From Tieghemostelium lacteum (taxonomy: Eukaryota; Evosea; Eumycetozoa; Dictyosteliales; Raperosteliaceae), in the NCBI GenBank assembly GCA_001606155.1, contig LODT01000037.1, positions 868,001-932,000 on the forward strand: a stretch of 64,000 bases of DNA. The letters run 5' to 3'. The translations under genes and the position numbers were made by a program. A model generated the notes under the pieces. That model saw nothing but the letters and a program-made list of their open reading frames with translations, did not search any database and had not been told where the DNA came from. Positions 31,403-41,784 of the stretch are shown here, one piece after another. The first letter of the stretch is position 1. Each line of letters opens with the position of its first letter.

Positions 31403-32302
31403 ATGGATTCATTTAATTCGTTTAAATATAGATTAACTAGAGAAGGTATTGATCAAATTGATTTAAATAAATTGGAAAGAAAGAGTGTTGCCAAAGATGT
31501 TTCGACAGAAAATGGAAGTGCATTACCTATTGAAGTTCTAGGACAATATAATTACTCATTTCCACACATGTACAGATTAAATGGTGGTAGATTCCAAGTA
31601 CTCAATCTAACAGATCCTCAACCTAAATGGAAGGTTTTCAAATATGGAATTGGTAAACAAGTTCAATTCGAGTCCTGTTGCTACAGTCTGTCAAATAATA
31701 AATTTTATGTGTGTGGAGGGATTGTAAAGGCAACTTGGAGATCATTCCACAAAGATACACTAGGATGTAGAGACATTATAGAATACAACCTAACCCAAAA
31801 TACCACAACTCGTATAGGTAAAATGAAAGTTGCAACATGTTCACATTCAATGATACTAGATAATTTTGATAATCTATTGATTATCGGTGGATTTGGAGTC
31901 ACTAAAAAGGCACCTGAAAACCGTATTGAAATATTCAATTTGGTAAACAGACAAATTGATATATACTACTTTGATGACGAATTTGGTGAATTAGAATGTC
32001 TGGGAATCTCCTGTTACAATCCCTATGACAGACACCTCTACATTTTTGCATTCCAAAAAGAGTCACATGTAATGCTGTTTCTCAAAATCAATTTGCTAAC
32101 TAAAGCCAAAGTCAAGCTATCTACCCCTGATTTCAATCCACAGAGATTCGGTCCACTAGAGTGCATAGACAAGAACCAAATTGCACAAATCTCCATAGAC
32201 CAGACAGAAATCAGAAAGTATGATATCAAAAATAACCAATGGCAATGCTATGCAACTCATACTGAAATGTCACCTTATGCCTTTGAGTATAAACTAAAAT
32301 AA
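31403..32302 (+). CDS. Kelch-like beta-propeller protein
   Basis: Single exon, 299 residues. It has degenerate Kelch blades: NNKFYVCGGIVKATW, SHSMILDNFDNLLIIGGFGV followed by IEIFNLVNRQIDIYYFDD, and NPYDRHLYIFAFQ. The GG pair is present in two blades only, and there are fewer blades than a closed propeller needs (about 4-5 visible). The first 45 residues are charged and unrelated. No F-box or BTB domain is seen. No membrane segment. Function unknown; probably a protein-binding scaffold. Confidence 0.7.
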   Translation: MDSFNSFKYRLTREGIDQIDLNKLERKSVAKDVSTENGSALPIEVLGQYNYSFPHMYRLNGGRFQVLNLTDPQPKWKVFKYGIGKQVQFESCCYSLSNNKFYVCGGIVKATWRSFHKDTLGCRDIIEYNLTQNTTTRIGKMKVATCSHSMILDNFDNLLIIGGFGVTKKAPENRIEIFNLVNRQIDIYYFDDEFGELECLGISCYNPYDRHLYIFAFQKESHVMLFLKINLLTKAKVKLSTPDFNPQRFGPLECIDKNQIAQISIDQTEIRKYDIKNNQWQCYATHTEMSPYAFEYKLK

Positions 32303-32855
32303 ATATTTAAAAAATATCATCATTATTCTATTTTCACCTTTTTGATGTCGAACTTTCTGAATATTGGTATAGTTCTCTAAATTAGTAATTGATACAATCT
32401 TGTATTTTGCGATTTGAAGGGTTGTTGCAACTTTTTTTAAAAGAAAAAAAAAATTAATTTGTTTTCAGATTTTTAGATTTATCATAAACCACAAAGTATA
32501 GTTTTAGTCCCCACTCCCTGTAAATTTATTTATTTATTTATATTTTTTATTTAATACTCCATTACTACCAAGTGCTTCTATACCTTTTGGATACAGTTTC
32601 ACCCTATAGATTGATATTATAGATATAGATATAGAAATATATAATTAGAAATAGGAATATCATTGTATTAATTGCCTGTGGTGTTGTGTAGTTACTTCAC
32701 CTTTTTATTTTCCTTTACCCTTTTTATATTTTTTTTATTAAATTATTTATTAAATTCACTCAGTACTATAGCAGTGGTACAAAACAAGGGGGAGAGAAAG
32801 ATTTCAACACACCAAACAAAAAGTAAAAGAAATATTAGATATTTTAATATTCCAA
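32303..32855. promoter_or_regulatory. Upstream region of the metallophosphatase gene
   Basis: AT-rich with short T- and A-runs. There is a GT-rich stretch (GTGGTGTTGTGTAG, 32679-32692), a weak G-box-type candidate. No gene seen. Confidence 0.2.
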
Positions 32856-34765
32856 ATGGCATTAAGTGTTGAAGAAAAGACTATATTGGCAGTCGGATGT
32901 ATAACAGGTGGATTTTTATTGATTTTTTTAATCTACAGTTATATTGTCTATAAATTGGGATGGAGATCCATTCAAGAGTATGGTGGAGGATTGCAAATGA
33001 AAGATCTTTTGAAAAAGGATAAAAACCAAGGAGCTCATTTGAATGAGATTCCATCTGAAAAAATCAAGTTTGTAGAGTACGGAGGCAAAGGCCATTTTGT
33101 GGCCTCATTGGTCCTTAGTCTTTTGGTATTTGTGTTTTTTGAACTACTTATACTGACCCTTGTGATGTTTGATCACATTCACGTGGCAGGTGGTATCATA
33201 ATCATGTTGATTGTGTCCTTTGTCTACTGGGGTACATTTATAGTACAACCCTCCAAATCACTGATACAAGAGACTATTCTAGAGAGACCACTTTCCAAAT
33301 GGTCTATTCGATTCGGAAAGAAGATCAATAACATTAAACATACCTATGGCTATTGGATTGGGTATGCAATTCTAGTGCTAGCGATCGTTGCTGCTAATAT
33401 ACTCTTGGAGGGCACTTGTGAGAATAACCTCGAAATTGTAAGCACAAGAATTTTCAGAAAATATCAGTCACCATCCTGTCCGGAGGGTGTTCCATGTTTG
33501 GTGTATTTAACACTCACTGAGACACCTCACCAAAGCATCTATGTAAACTATCACAGCTCAAATCCCTCTGAAGTCGGAACCTTTTGTATACATAGTACAT
33601 TCCCAGGAATCCCGGATAACTTCTCTAGAGTTGACGATAGTCTAACTAAAATGACCATCGGATCATCTTTTAAGATGGATATTGAAGTCCGAAGAAATGT
33701 CCATTATGTACTATTAGAGAATCTCGATCCTTCCACAGTTTACTACTTCCGATGTGGAACTGTAACATATGGGTTTAGTTCAGAAAGAAAGTTCCAAACT
33801 TTGTCTGTAAACTCCACTTCTGGTTATAGTTTTGTGGTAGGAGGCGATATGGATAGTACAGAGACTTCAATGGTCATTAGTGAGATTGCAGCGAGACAAG
33901 AGCCTCAGTTTGCCCTTTTGGGCGGGGACCTTGCTTATGACAGGGCCCAACTCACATGCTATCGTTTAGTCGACAAATGGCTAGACATGTACCAAACTAA
34001 AATGATCACACCGCAGGGATTTACAATACCCATGGTTGCAACTATTGGAAATCACGAAGTTATCGGAGACTTTGATGCCACACCCCAACGTATCCCATTT
34101 TTTACAAAATATTTTGCACAAAGTAATTATATAAAACAAACTAATCAATTGTCACAAATTGAAGACAGATTGACTTATGGATATGTAAATATCGGTGGTC
34201 CTAATGGAACTGTGATTTTCAATCTCGACAGTGGCCATTCTGCATCCATGACAACACAAAAGGAATGGATGCAAGATGTACTCGAAAGCAATGTAACATC
34301 ACCTCAATTCAAGTTTGCAATCTATCATGTTCCAATGTATCCTACTATTAGAACATATGAAAACACACATTCTACTGCTGTTCGTAGTAATTGGTTATCC
34401 TACTTTGACGAGATTTCCATGACTGTTGGTTTTGAAAACCATGATCATGCCTACAAAAGAACCTATCCAATGATTAATGGTGTTCAAAATCCCAATGGTA
34501 CTGTATATATTGGTGATGGTGCATGGGGTGTTACAGCACGTCCAGCTCCTGATCAACGTTTCTATCAAGTTTTAACAAAATCTCTAAAGTAGGTATTATA
34601 ATACTATATAACATCATCTTTAAACATAATTCTAACTCCTCTCTTTTTACCCATAAAAGTTATGTAACCTATGTAAAAGTATCACCAACTAACAAAACTG
34701 TAACATTTCAATCATTTAGTAAGGATGGTAATATTTTTGATGAAGGTGTAATGGAATATAAATAA
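32856..34765 (+). CDS. Purple acid phosphatase-like metallophosphoesterase with N-terminal membrane domain
   Basis: Exons 32856-34588 and 34660-34765; the 71-nt intron is in frame, 612 residues. The N-terminal ~190 residues contain four hydrophobic segments (ILAVGCITGGFLLIFLIYS, VASLVLSLLVFVFFELLIL, GGIIIMLIVSFVYWGTF and IGYAILVLAIVAANILL). A fibronectin-like PAP N-domain follows (YVLLENLDPSTVYYFRCG). The metallophosphatase core has GGDMDS, GGDLAYD, GNHEVIGD, YHVPMY and ENHDHAYKRT, that is, the metal-binding Asp, Asn and His residues in the PAP order. GDxG is GDMD here and the last motif begins ENHDH rather than GHxH. The small last exon completes the PAP C-terminal strand. The catalytic domain probably faces the lumen or outside. 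Confidence 0.85.
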
Positions 34766-36324
34766 AAGAAATTCTAGAATATACCCAATATCTGTAAACC
34801 TTTTTTTCTTTTTTTTTTTCAAACTCTTTCTAAAGTGTCAATCTGAGAAATAGTGACCTCTTATTCTTTGATTGTGAAAAAAAAAAAATAAATATAAATA
34901 AGTGATCTTAAAAGAAAGGAGAGGAATCTCTTTAACATCACTGACTCTTCTATCTTCCTAACAGAATACTAAAAAAGAAAAAATCTGAGGGAGGTACCAT
35001 AATTTACTGCATAATTGTATGGTCATATTTAATTGATGATATACTGGTATCGCCATTGGCGCGATATTCTTTTTTTACTGCCATTGACAGTTAATTTTTT
35101 ATTTTTTTTTTTTTTAATATTCAAATTTGTGTAGTATTTGGACAACTTTTGAAATATTTATTTCTCTCAATCTATCCACCACTAATACCTCATTTCTATT
35201 TGGGTTTTGTGAATTTTAAAATTACATTGTAAAACAATTATTATTATCATACCAAATATTTATACCATTACAATTATCAATAATACTATAATTTTTACAG
35301 TTTCACAATTAAATTCAAGTTGACTCTCCATACCTCACACATAATTGTAAGTCATAAATAACAATTTTAAAAAGAAGATTTGGTCTTTATGTTTATATGC
35401 ACAAAAACAATATTTGAATAATTTTTGAAGTGTCAAAAAAAAAAAATTAATAATTTACACGAATCATTCCAAATCGGTAATTTCTACTGAAAACAATGTT
35501 TTGGGGGTAAAAGAAATTCTAGAAATTATAAGTTATTATTTCTAAAACTATTTTATTTAAATAACTCTTATTTATTTGTGGTGTTTAAAAAAAGCAAGAG
35601 TAATTATTCCCTTCATTTAAATTTGGGTTTTTGATGTCATCCACAAAATAATTTTTTTTTTTTGTAGATATTTACAATCCTACCCTTAACAATGACCTAT
35701 GGTTACAAAAATCCAAAAACAGTTCCTCTATAGAACTTTTCTTTTCTTTGCGAGATAAAATTTTTAAAACTAATAACATTGTTAGATTACCAAACACTTT
35801 ATAAATATATTTTTTTTTTGAATAAAAGTGTGTTTTTATTTTTAATAACACATCTTTCCACTATACCACTTGTTCAACTCATTGTTTTTATAATTTATAT
35901 TCTTCTTTTGTTAATTTTTTTTTTTGTAGTTGGTGACCAATAATACAAGTAAGTGGAGAATAATTATTTTTGTATTTACAAATAATATAATATATCAATG
36001 AAAATCTCATATTACACATTATTATATTGGTTTTTTTTTTTTTTTTTTTTTTTTTTTTGTGATTATTGATTGATTTTTTGATATTTAAATGTAACGACTT
36101 TTCTAACTAATAAATAACAAATATATAGATTTTTTATAAAACAGTATCATTTACATGAAAATTATCAATTTTAATATTCATTTATTATATTATTGATATT
36201 TATTTATATTTATTTAATTTATAGTAAAGAAAAAAATATATACAAAACAGTTATTATTGGAATTGGTTTTTATAATAATAGAATTCTTTTTGGAATAACA
36301 GTATTTTAAAGAGAAATTAAAAAA
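34766..36324. other. 1.56-kb gene-free gap with hairpin cluster and long T-tracts
   Basis: The longest gene-free stretch of the window, between two rightward genes. No ORF above noise and no tRNA. At 34996-35091 there are three short hairpins in a less AT-rich patch, followed by T-runs: ACCAT-AATT/AATT-gt-ATGGT (34996-35023), TATCGC/GCGATA (35048-35066, which can also pair as CGCC/GGCG) and ACTG/CAGT (35077-35091). The remaining sequence is AT-rich with a 28-nt T-tract (about 36031-36058) near the next promoter. A non-coding RNA gene at 34.99-35.11 kb is possible. Confidence 0.3.
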
Positions 36325-37869
36325 ATGGGAGTTCCACAGACAATAGATATACAAAATCAAGGTACCGATTTTAAATATTTTCATTTGAAAGAGGATCTGA
36401 CAGACGATTTAGACCTGATAAAAGATAGTCATATACCTAGACTTTCCCTTTGGGGATGGTTTACACCACAGCACAACAAGATGATCTACCAGTTAGGTCA
36501 ACTTGGAAAGAAAGATAGCAACTCACTCAATAGCAGTAATATCAGTAACAGTACAACTACAGTGGAGTCTAATGGTGCCTCTACCAGTATTAGTATAGAC
36601 AGAGAGGGATCAGATTCCGAAGATATGATACAGATGATGGATTACACCAAAATTGATATAAATGCATCGAGAGATACCAACAGCTCTGGTAGCGGTTCTG
36701 TTGGTACCGCCAATGACGAAGAAATTGAATACCTCAATCAATCACAGCAATTGGATGGTGTTCCATTTACCTCGACCACAAGTTCTATAAATCCTAAACT
36801 TTTACCACACAAATTTTGTTCACCTATTTATTCGGATGTAACCTTTTCATTGTTAGTAGCAGTCGTTTGTATATTTTCCATTGTCTATTGTTTTTTGGTT
36901 GGACCAAAAGCAGTGTTACCAGCTTTTTTGGTCAGTTTGTTGATATTCATTTCCTATATATTTGCATGTTTTTCACCTAACAACAAGTGGTATATCTACT
37001 CAGTTACCGTTTTATCTGTCGGACTCGGTCTGACAATTCCTACATTTTTTGCAGCTACTGGTGCTGTGGTATTGGGGTTGGGTCGATCGACTTGGGACAG
37101 CTCTTTGGTGAGCGCTGACAGCTCTCTCCTCGGTTGGGTCTTCCCAATGGGTCAGATGGGACTCTATGTGGACAAATCTACTCTCATAGGACCTGATAGT
37201 TTTATAGGCGAACTGTCAACAGAGATCTTACAGCTCTCCTACATTAGTTATTATATATGGGGTTATTTTATGGAGGTTTGGATTCTATTTAATCTGTGGA
37301 AATGCTCACTCTCTAAAGACCCAATCAAACAACAAGAACTCGCAATATGGGATCAGAGATTAAAGATGTTTATATGTTCATGGATCAGTACCTATTTCTT
37401 GGTATTCTCTATCAACTTGTCATTCCCAGCAGTTTCACCTCGTGTCTATTTACGTGGTGAATATACAAATCAATTGAATGGTTTTGGATTTGCTGGTTTT
37501 GTACGTCGAAAGATTGAAGATGCAGCCAAAGGTTCTTTTGGTAGTTTCCCTTCAGGTCATATTGCAACCAGTTGGGCAATCTCATTTGCCTCTTATCGTA
37601 TTGTCCCTGCTTATGGTTTCATTTCTGGTGTTGCTTCATTCCTCATCACAATTGCAACCATGTATCTTAGATATCACTACTTTGTTGATTTCTTAGCTGC
37701 TGTTCCAGTTGCTATACTCTGTCTGTTATACGGTGGTTTTTATTCTCCAAAAGACTTTAAAAATCTCTTTGTTTCCGCATATAGATCTATTAAAAATCTC
37801 TTTAAATATTTAAAGAATTTAATAACTAATAGTGTCTCAAAATTTAATAAATTAAATGATAAATATTAA
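36325..37869 (+). CDS. PAP2-superfamily lipid phosphatase/phosphotransferase
   Basis: Single exon, 514 residues. About 170 hydrophilic N-terminal residues (Ser/Thr/Asp rich) precede roughly six membrane segments (SLLVAVVCIFSIVYCFLVG, AFLVSLLIFISYIFACF, YSVTVLSVGLGLTIPTFF and others). The active-site motifs are GSFPSGHIATSW (PSGH, domain C2) and YLRYHYFVDFLA (RYHYxxD, domain C3); the C1 motif (KxxxxxxRP) is not obvious. AUR1-type inositol-phosphorylceramide synthases and sphingomyelin synthase relatives share this plan, so a phosphotransferase is as likely as a phosphatase. Lys-rich tail. Confidence 0.8.
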   Translation: MGVPQTIDIQNQGTDFKYFHLKEDLTDDLDLIKDSHIPRLSLWGWFTPQHNKMIYQLGQLGKKDSNSLNSSNISNSTTTVESNGASTSISIDREGSDSEDMIQMMDYTKIDINASRDTNSSGSGSVGTANDEEIEYLNQSQQLDGVPFTSTTSSINPKLLPHKFCSPIYSDVTFSLLVAVVCIFSIVYCFLVGPKAVLPAFLVSLLIFISYIFACFSPNNKWYIYSVTVLSVGLGLTIPTFFAATGAVVLGLGRSTWDSSLVSADSSLLGWVFPMGQMGLYVDKSTLIGPDSFIGELSTEILQLSYISYYIWGYFMEVWILFNLWKCSLSKDPIKQQELAIWDQRLKMFICSWISTYFLVFSINLSFPAVSPRVYLRGEYTNQLNGFGFAGFVRRKIEDAAKGSFGSFPSGHIATSWAISFASYRIVPAYGFISGVASFLITIATMYLRYHYFVDFLAAVPVAILCLLYGGFYSPKDFKNLFVSAYRSIKNLFKYLKNLITNSVSKFNKLNDKY

Positions 37870-38085
37870 ATTTATATTTTATCATTTATTTTTATAAAAT
37901 AGCAATATAATAAAATATATTTATATCTTTAGATTAACCTTTAATCTAAATTTTAATTAAAATAATATCTTCATTTTATCTTAATTAATGATTCTTGGAT
38001 ATTTCTTTCGAAATCTGGGGTTACATTTCTATAAAAATTATTTTCTATTCTATTTTTCCAATAACATAAACAACAAATAATATAT

Positions 38086-38868
38086 ATGACTCAAAATATT
38101 TACGATAATAAAGAATTTTTTGATGAATATGCAAAATTGGAAAGATCAATAAAAGGTATTGAAGGGTACCGTGAATGGCCACTACTAAGAGAGCAACTTG
38201 GTAATGTAAGTGGTCATAGGATTTTGGATTTGGGAACAGGTTGTGGATATTTCTGTAGAGTTGCGGTTGAAAAACTTCATGCCAAAGAGGTTGTTGGTGT
38301 AGATGTCTCAGAGTTAATGCTTAATAGAGCCAGAGAACTCACCAACACTGAACTGCAATCCAAAATTCATTATCAACAAATGGATTTAGAAAATGCACAA
38401 TTTAATAATATTAATGGAAGATCTGAGAAATTTGATAGTGTTTTTAGTGTGTTTGTTTGTCACTATATCAAAAACCTGGAGACTCTATTTACTCGGGTAT
38501 TTGAATGCATGAATAGTGGTGCTGTGTTTTTGTTTACTGTTGAACATCCGATCTATACATCCACTAGAGATTTGGATCCTGATTGGATACCATTACCGTC
38601 CTCGACTGGAGATAGCAATAAAATCATATGGCCATTGTCAAATTACAATGACGAAGGTGAAAGAGTATCGAATTGGCTGGTCAATGGTGTCATTAAACAA
38701 CATAGAACGATTGCAACCTATGTCAATACCCTCATTAAAGTTGGTTTTAGAATTGAGTTTATGGATGAATGGTTTTCAATCAAGTCTGATATGGGTGGTG
38801 ATAATGGACCAAAAGCTGGTCCTAAAATTTTAGTTATCAAAGTATCCAAACCCGGAAACCATGCATGA
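38086..38868 (+). CDS. Class I SAM-dependent methyltransferase
   Basis: Single exon, 260 residues. SAM-binding motif I ILDLGTGCGYFCRVAVEKL, acidic motif VVGVDVSELMLNRARE, then FDSVFSVFVCHYIKNLETLF and GAVFLFTVEHPI, the methyltransferase type 11 pattern. The substrate cannot be read from the sequence; family members methylate small molecules such as ubiquinone or sterol intermediates. The lack of a signal or membrane segment suggests a cytosolic enzyme. The promoter gap to the previous gene is only 216 bp. Confidence 0.82.
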   Translation: MTQNIYDNKEFFDEYAKLERSIKGIEGYREWPLLREQLGNVSGHRILDLGTGCGYFCRVAVEKLHAKEVVGVDVSELMLNRARELTNTELQSKIHYQQMDLENAQFNNINGRSEKFDSVFSVFVCHYIKNLETLFTRVFECMNSGAVFLFTVEHPIYTSTRDLDPDWIPLPSSTGDSNKIIWPLSNYNDEGERVSNWLVNGVIKQHRTIATYVNTLIKVGFRIEFMDEWFSIKSDMGGDNGPKAGPKILVIKVSKPGNHA

Positions 38869-39052
38869 TATAAAAACTTAAATTTATTGTAAATAATTTT
38901 CCCTCTTTTTTTTTTAATTTTTTTTTTTTTTTTTTTAAATTATTAACAGTTTTTTTGGATTTCATTTCATTTTGTATAAATCCTCTCCTTCCAACAACAT
39001 CAAACCTGAATTAATTTATCTAGAAAAAAATATCGAAATTAGAGGAAAAAAA

Positions 39053-39677
39053 ATGTCTCATATCAGACTTACACAGGTTTTAATTCACAACAACCCATCA
39101 ACATTTGATAGTCCTTTTATATTTGATATATCATTTGAATGTATAAACCCTATTAAAGAAGGTTTGTGTAGTTTATATATGAATATTGGATTAGGTACAG
39201 ATAGATGAAAGTATAAATGTTAACACAGATATTCAAATTATTTTACATGTAGATTTGGAATGGAAAGTTGTATATGTAGGATCAGCAGGTTCAGAAAAGA
39301 ATGATCAACTATTAGATAGTGTGTTATTAGGACCTGTAGCATTAGGTCAAAATCAATTTGTTTTTGAAGTTGATCCACCCGATCACAGTAGAATCCCAAA
39401 AGACGATCTATTGGGTGTAACTATTCTCTTTTTATTGTGCGCATATAAAGGCGAAGACTTTATAAGTGTTGGATATTATGTAAATAATGAATATCTAGAT
39501 CCAGAATTAAACAATGTATGTTATTTCTCCTGTATTATAATTGTCACTCTTTTAATTTACTAATTGAATTTTCTATAGAATCCACCAGAGGTACCAATTC
39601 TTTCAAAAATTTCAAGAAATATTTTAACAGATAAACCTGTAGTAACAGGTTACCCAATTCAATGGGACAATGTATAA
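39053..39677 (+). CDS. asf1: Histone H3-H4 chaperone ASF1
   Basis: Replication-coupled and transcription-coupled histone chaperone. Three exons: 39053-39161, 39253-39515 and 39579-39677; introns 91 and 63 nt; in frame, 156 residues, the size of the conserved ASF1 core. Strong matches: FDISFECINPIKEDLEWKVV, YVGSAGSEKNDQLLDSVLLGP, VGYYVNNEYLDPEL, NPPEVPILSKISRNIL and the final beta strand YPIQWDN. The start is the ATG of MSHIRLTQVLIHNNPS, aligning with the ASF1 N-terminus (VNNVVVLDNPSPF). The acidic C-terminal tail of yeast ASF1 is missing. Confidence 0.95.
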
Positions 39678-40477
39678 AACTCTATATTGTCAGTCCCTCT
39701 TTATATCAACTTTCATTTACATATTATGTACAATTCACATTTGATATCCCGTTGATATCACCTATATTCAGAAATAACATCTCACCATTCTTCCAACCCA
39801 CCTAACCACTTTACAAAAAAAAAATAACAAACCCCCACAATGACACCCCACGACTCAATCAAGAATTAATTTAATTGATTTTGAGATAATCAGTCCTATA
39901 AATAACCTATGTGAAATCATTTTAATGATGGACATTCCAAATTCTATAAATAACATAATAGAAAGTAATAACTGTCAGTGTATTAGGCCTTGATAATAAA
40001 TTCATAACAACACCTTTGTTTAAAAAACTTTGACAAATCACTTCACTTTATAATTAATTTTTTGTTGCGAACTTATACCACTTCGCAAAGTTATAAAATG
40101 TGATGATGTGGAGAATTAAAAAGAAGTGAAATAAATATCTTTTTGTTACCATTAAAAAAAAGAATATCTGTGTTGAAATTTCTTATTAAAAAGTTGTACA
40201 ACAAAACGGCGTTTCTTGACACTCCGCTGCAATTAAAAAAATTCACTTCGCCCAATTTTTAGAAAAAAAAAAAATACATTATTTGTTATCATTATTTTTT
40301 AAAATCCAAGACAAGATCAAATTTATCTCATTATATCAAACTATTTCTTCAGGTTGAAAGTTACTTGATATAATTTAATTGATACAAATATTTTTTTAAA
40401 AAAATAATAATTTATTAAAAATTCAAATAGATATTTTGTAAAAAAGGAAAAAAGATATTTTTGAAAAAATCTTGAAA
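39678..40477. promoter_or_regulatory. Gene-free gap upstream of the ZIP transporter
   Basis: 800 bp without ORFs. It includes a C-rich stretch (39832-39857, CCCCCACAATGACACCCCAC), a perfect 7-bp hairpin TTGCGAA/TTCGCAA with a 10-nt loop (40065-40088), and the short palindrome AAACGGCGTTT (40204-40214) in an otherwise AT-only context. A- and T-runs precede the ATG. Confidence 0.3.
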
Positions 40478-41614
40478 ATGACAGATATATCGAAACATTT
40501 CACTGGAGAGGCCAGCGAAGAACACACTGAAGAAGATTCATTTACAAAAAAATTAGTATCAGCAAAAGCTGGTTTGATTGTTGGTATTTTCTTTTTGACT
40601 TTACTGTCCTCATATATACCATGGATAGTTGGAAGAGCCAGAACAAAGAGTTTTATATTTATAATTCCACTGCTGACTTGCGTCTCTGCTGGTGTCATTA
40701 TTGGTGGTGGATTTGCACATGTCTTACCAGGTGCTCAAGGATACTTTGAAAGCTATTTAGCTACACAACCAAATGCCTCAGACTATGCAAAAAATTTTCC
40801 ATGGGCACAATCTATTGCCATTTTTGTAATGTTTATTCTGATTGCCATCGATAAGATTCTAGTTGAAAAAGGTATTTCAGGTGAACAGGGTCACAATCAC
40901 ATGAATCTCTCTGAGCATTCACAAGAATTCCACAATCATCCAGCACAACACACTGGTGAAGTAAAATTAAAAGAAATGAAAGACGATGAAGAATCTATAG
41001 TTGGAGGTGACGATGTAACTCCAGATGGCGAGACCTACCAAGCTAAAAAAGAAGAAAAACACTCTCATGGTCACGGACATGGTAAAAAGAAAGAAAAACA
41101 CCATCCAGATGATGGTCACGGTCACCACTCACATACTCAAGGTAATGGTAAATCACAACAATCCAATGCCTCTCAAGCTTGGATATTTTTTGTTGCACTC
41201 TCTGTACACTCAATTTTAGATGGTCTTGGTCTAGGTGCTGAAACTGAAGAAGCTGGTTTCTATGGACTTTTAGTTGCCGTATTGGCACACAAATTCCTAG
41301 ACGGTTTCGCACTTGGTGTTCCAATGTACTATTCAGGTTTCCCATTCTTACAATCTACCATTTCTCTAGTATTCTGCGCTGCCATGACACCATTAGGTAT
41401 TGGTATTGGTATGGCAATTAGCGAATCTTATGGATCTGCTAGTGGTGAATTAGCACAAGCTATTGTTTTATCTGTTACATGTGGTTCATTTTTCTATATA
41501 TCCTTAATTGAGCTACTGCCCTCAGGTCTCTGTCAGCCAGGTTGGTTGAAATTAAAATTAGTTTTAGCATTCCTAGGTTGGGCAGTAATGACTATTCTAG
41601 CTCTATGGGTTTAA
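40478..41614 (+). CDS. ZIP-family zinc/metal transporter
   Basis: Single exon, 378 residues; the ATG of MTDISKHFTGE is used. Imports Zn2+ (or Fe2+) into the cytosol. The membrane segments fit ZIP: SAKAGLIVGIFFLTLLSSYI, FIFIIPLLTCVSAGVIIGGG with FAHVLP, AIFVMFILIAIDKILV, a variable loop very rich in His (HSHGHGHGKKKEKHHPDDGH), then the signature helices IV and V HSILDGLGLGAE and HKFLDGFALG, and three more. The histidine-rich loop is the usual metal sensor of the family. D. discoideum has several ZIPs (znt genes); which one this is cannot be told by eye. Confidence 0.92.
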   Translation: MTDISKHFTGEASEEHTEEDSFTKKLVSAKAGLIVGIFFLTLLSSYIPWIVGRARTKSFIFIIPLLTCVSAGVIIGGGFAHVLPGAQGYFESYLATQPNASDYAKNFPWAQSIAIFVMFILIAIDKILVEKGISGEQGHNHMNLSEHSQEFHNHPAQHTGEVKLKEMKDDEESIVGGDDVTPDGETYQAKKEEKHSHGHGHGKKKEKHHPDDGHGHHSHTQGNGKSQQSNASQAWIFFVALSVHSILDGLGLGAETEEAGFYGLLVAVLAHKFLDGFALGVPMYYSGFPFLQSTISLVFCAAMTPLGIGIGMAISESYGSASGELAQAIVLSVTCGSFFYISLIELLPSGLCQPGWLKLKLVLAFLGWAVMTILALWV

Positions 41615-41784
41615 AAAAAATAGATAATAATTTAATATATATATTAAAACAAAACCATCCGAAAATATAGATAGACAAATAGTTTTTTTGTACAAATTAA
41701 TAAATTAACAGAAAAAAAGGTAAATCCCTTTTTTTTTATTTATCATTATAATATACTTTATTTAAATATATCTTGTGTTTTTTA

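Noticed and set aside
34649-34656. ACCCATAA, a match to the dictyostelid DUSE of small-RNA genes
   Set aside because: It lies in the last intron of the metallophosphatase gene, with coding sequence at the expected start distance downstream.
35041-35100. Resemblance to parts of U4 snRNA (GTATCG..., GCGCGAT...)
   Set aside because: Only scattered short words match; the U4 stem order, length and Sm site are not present.
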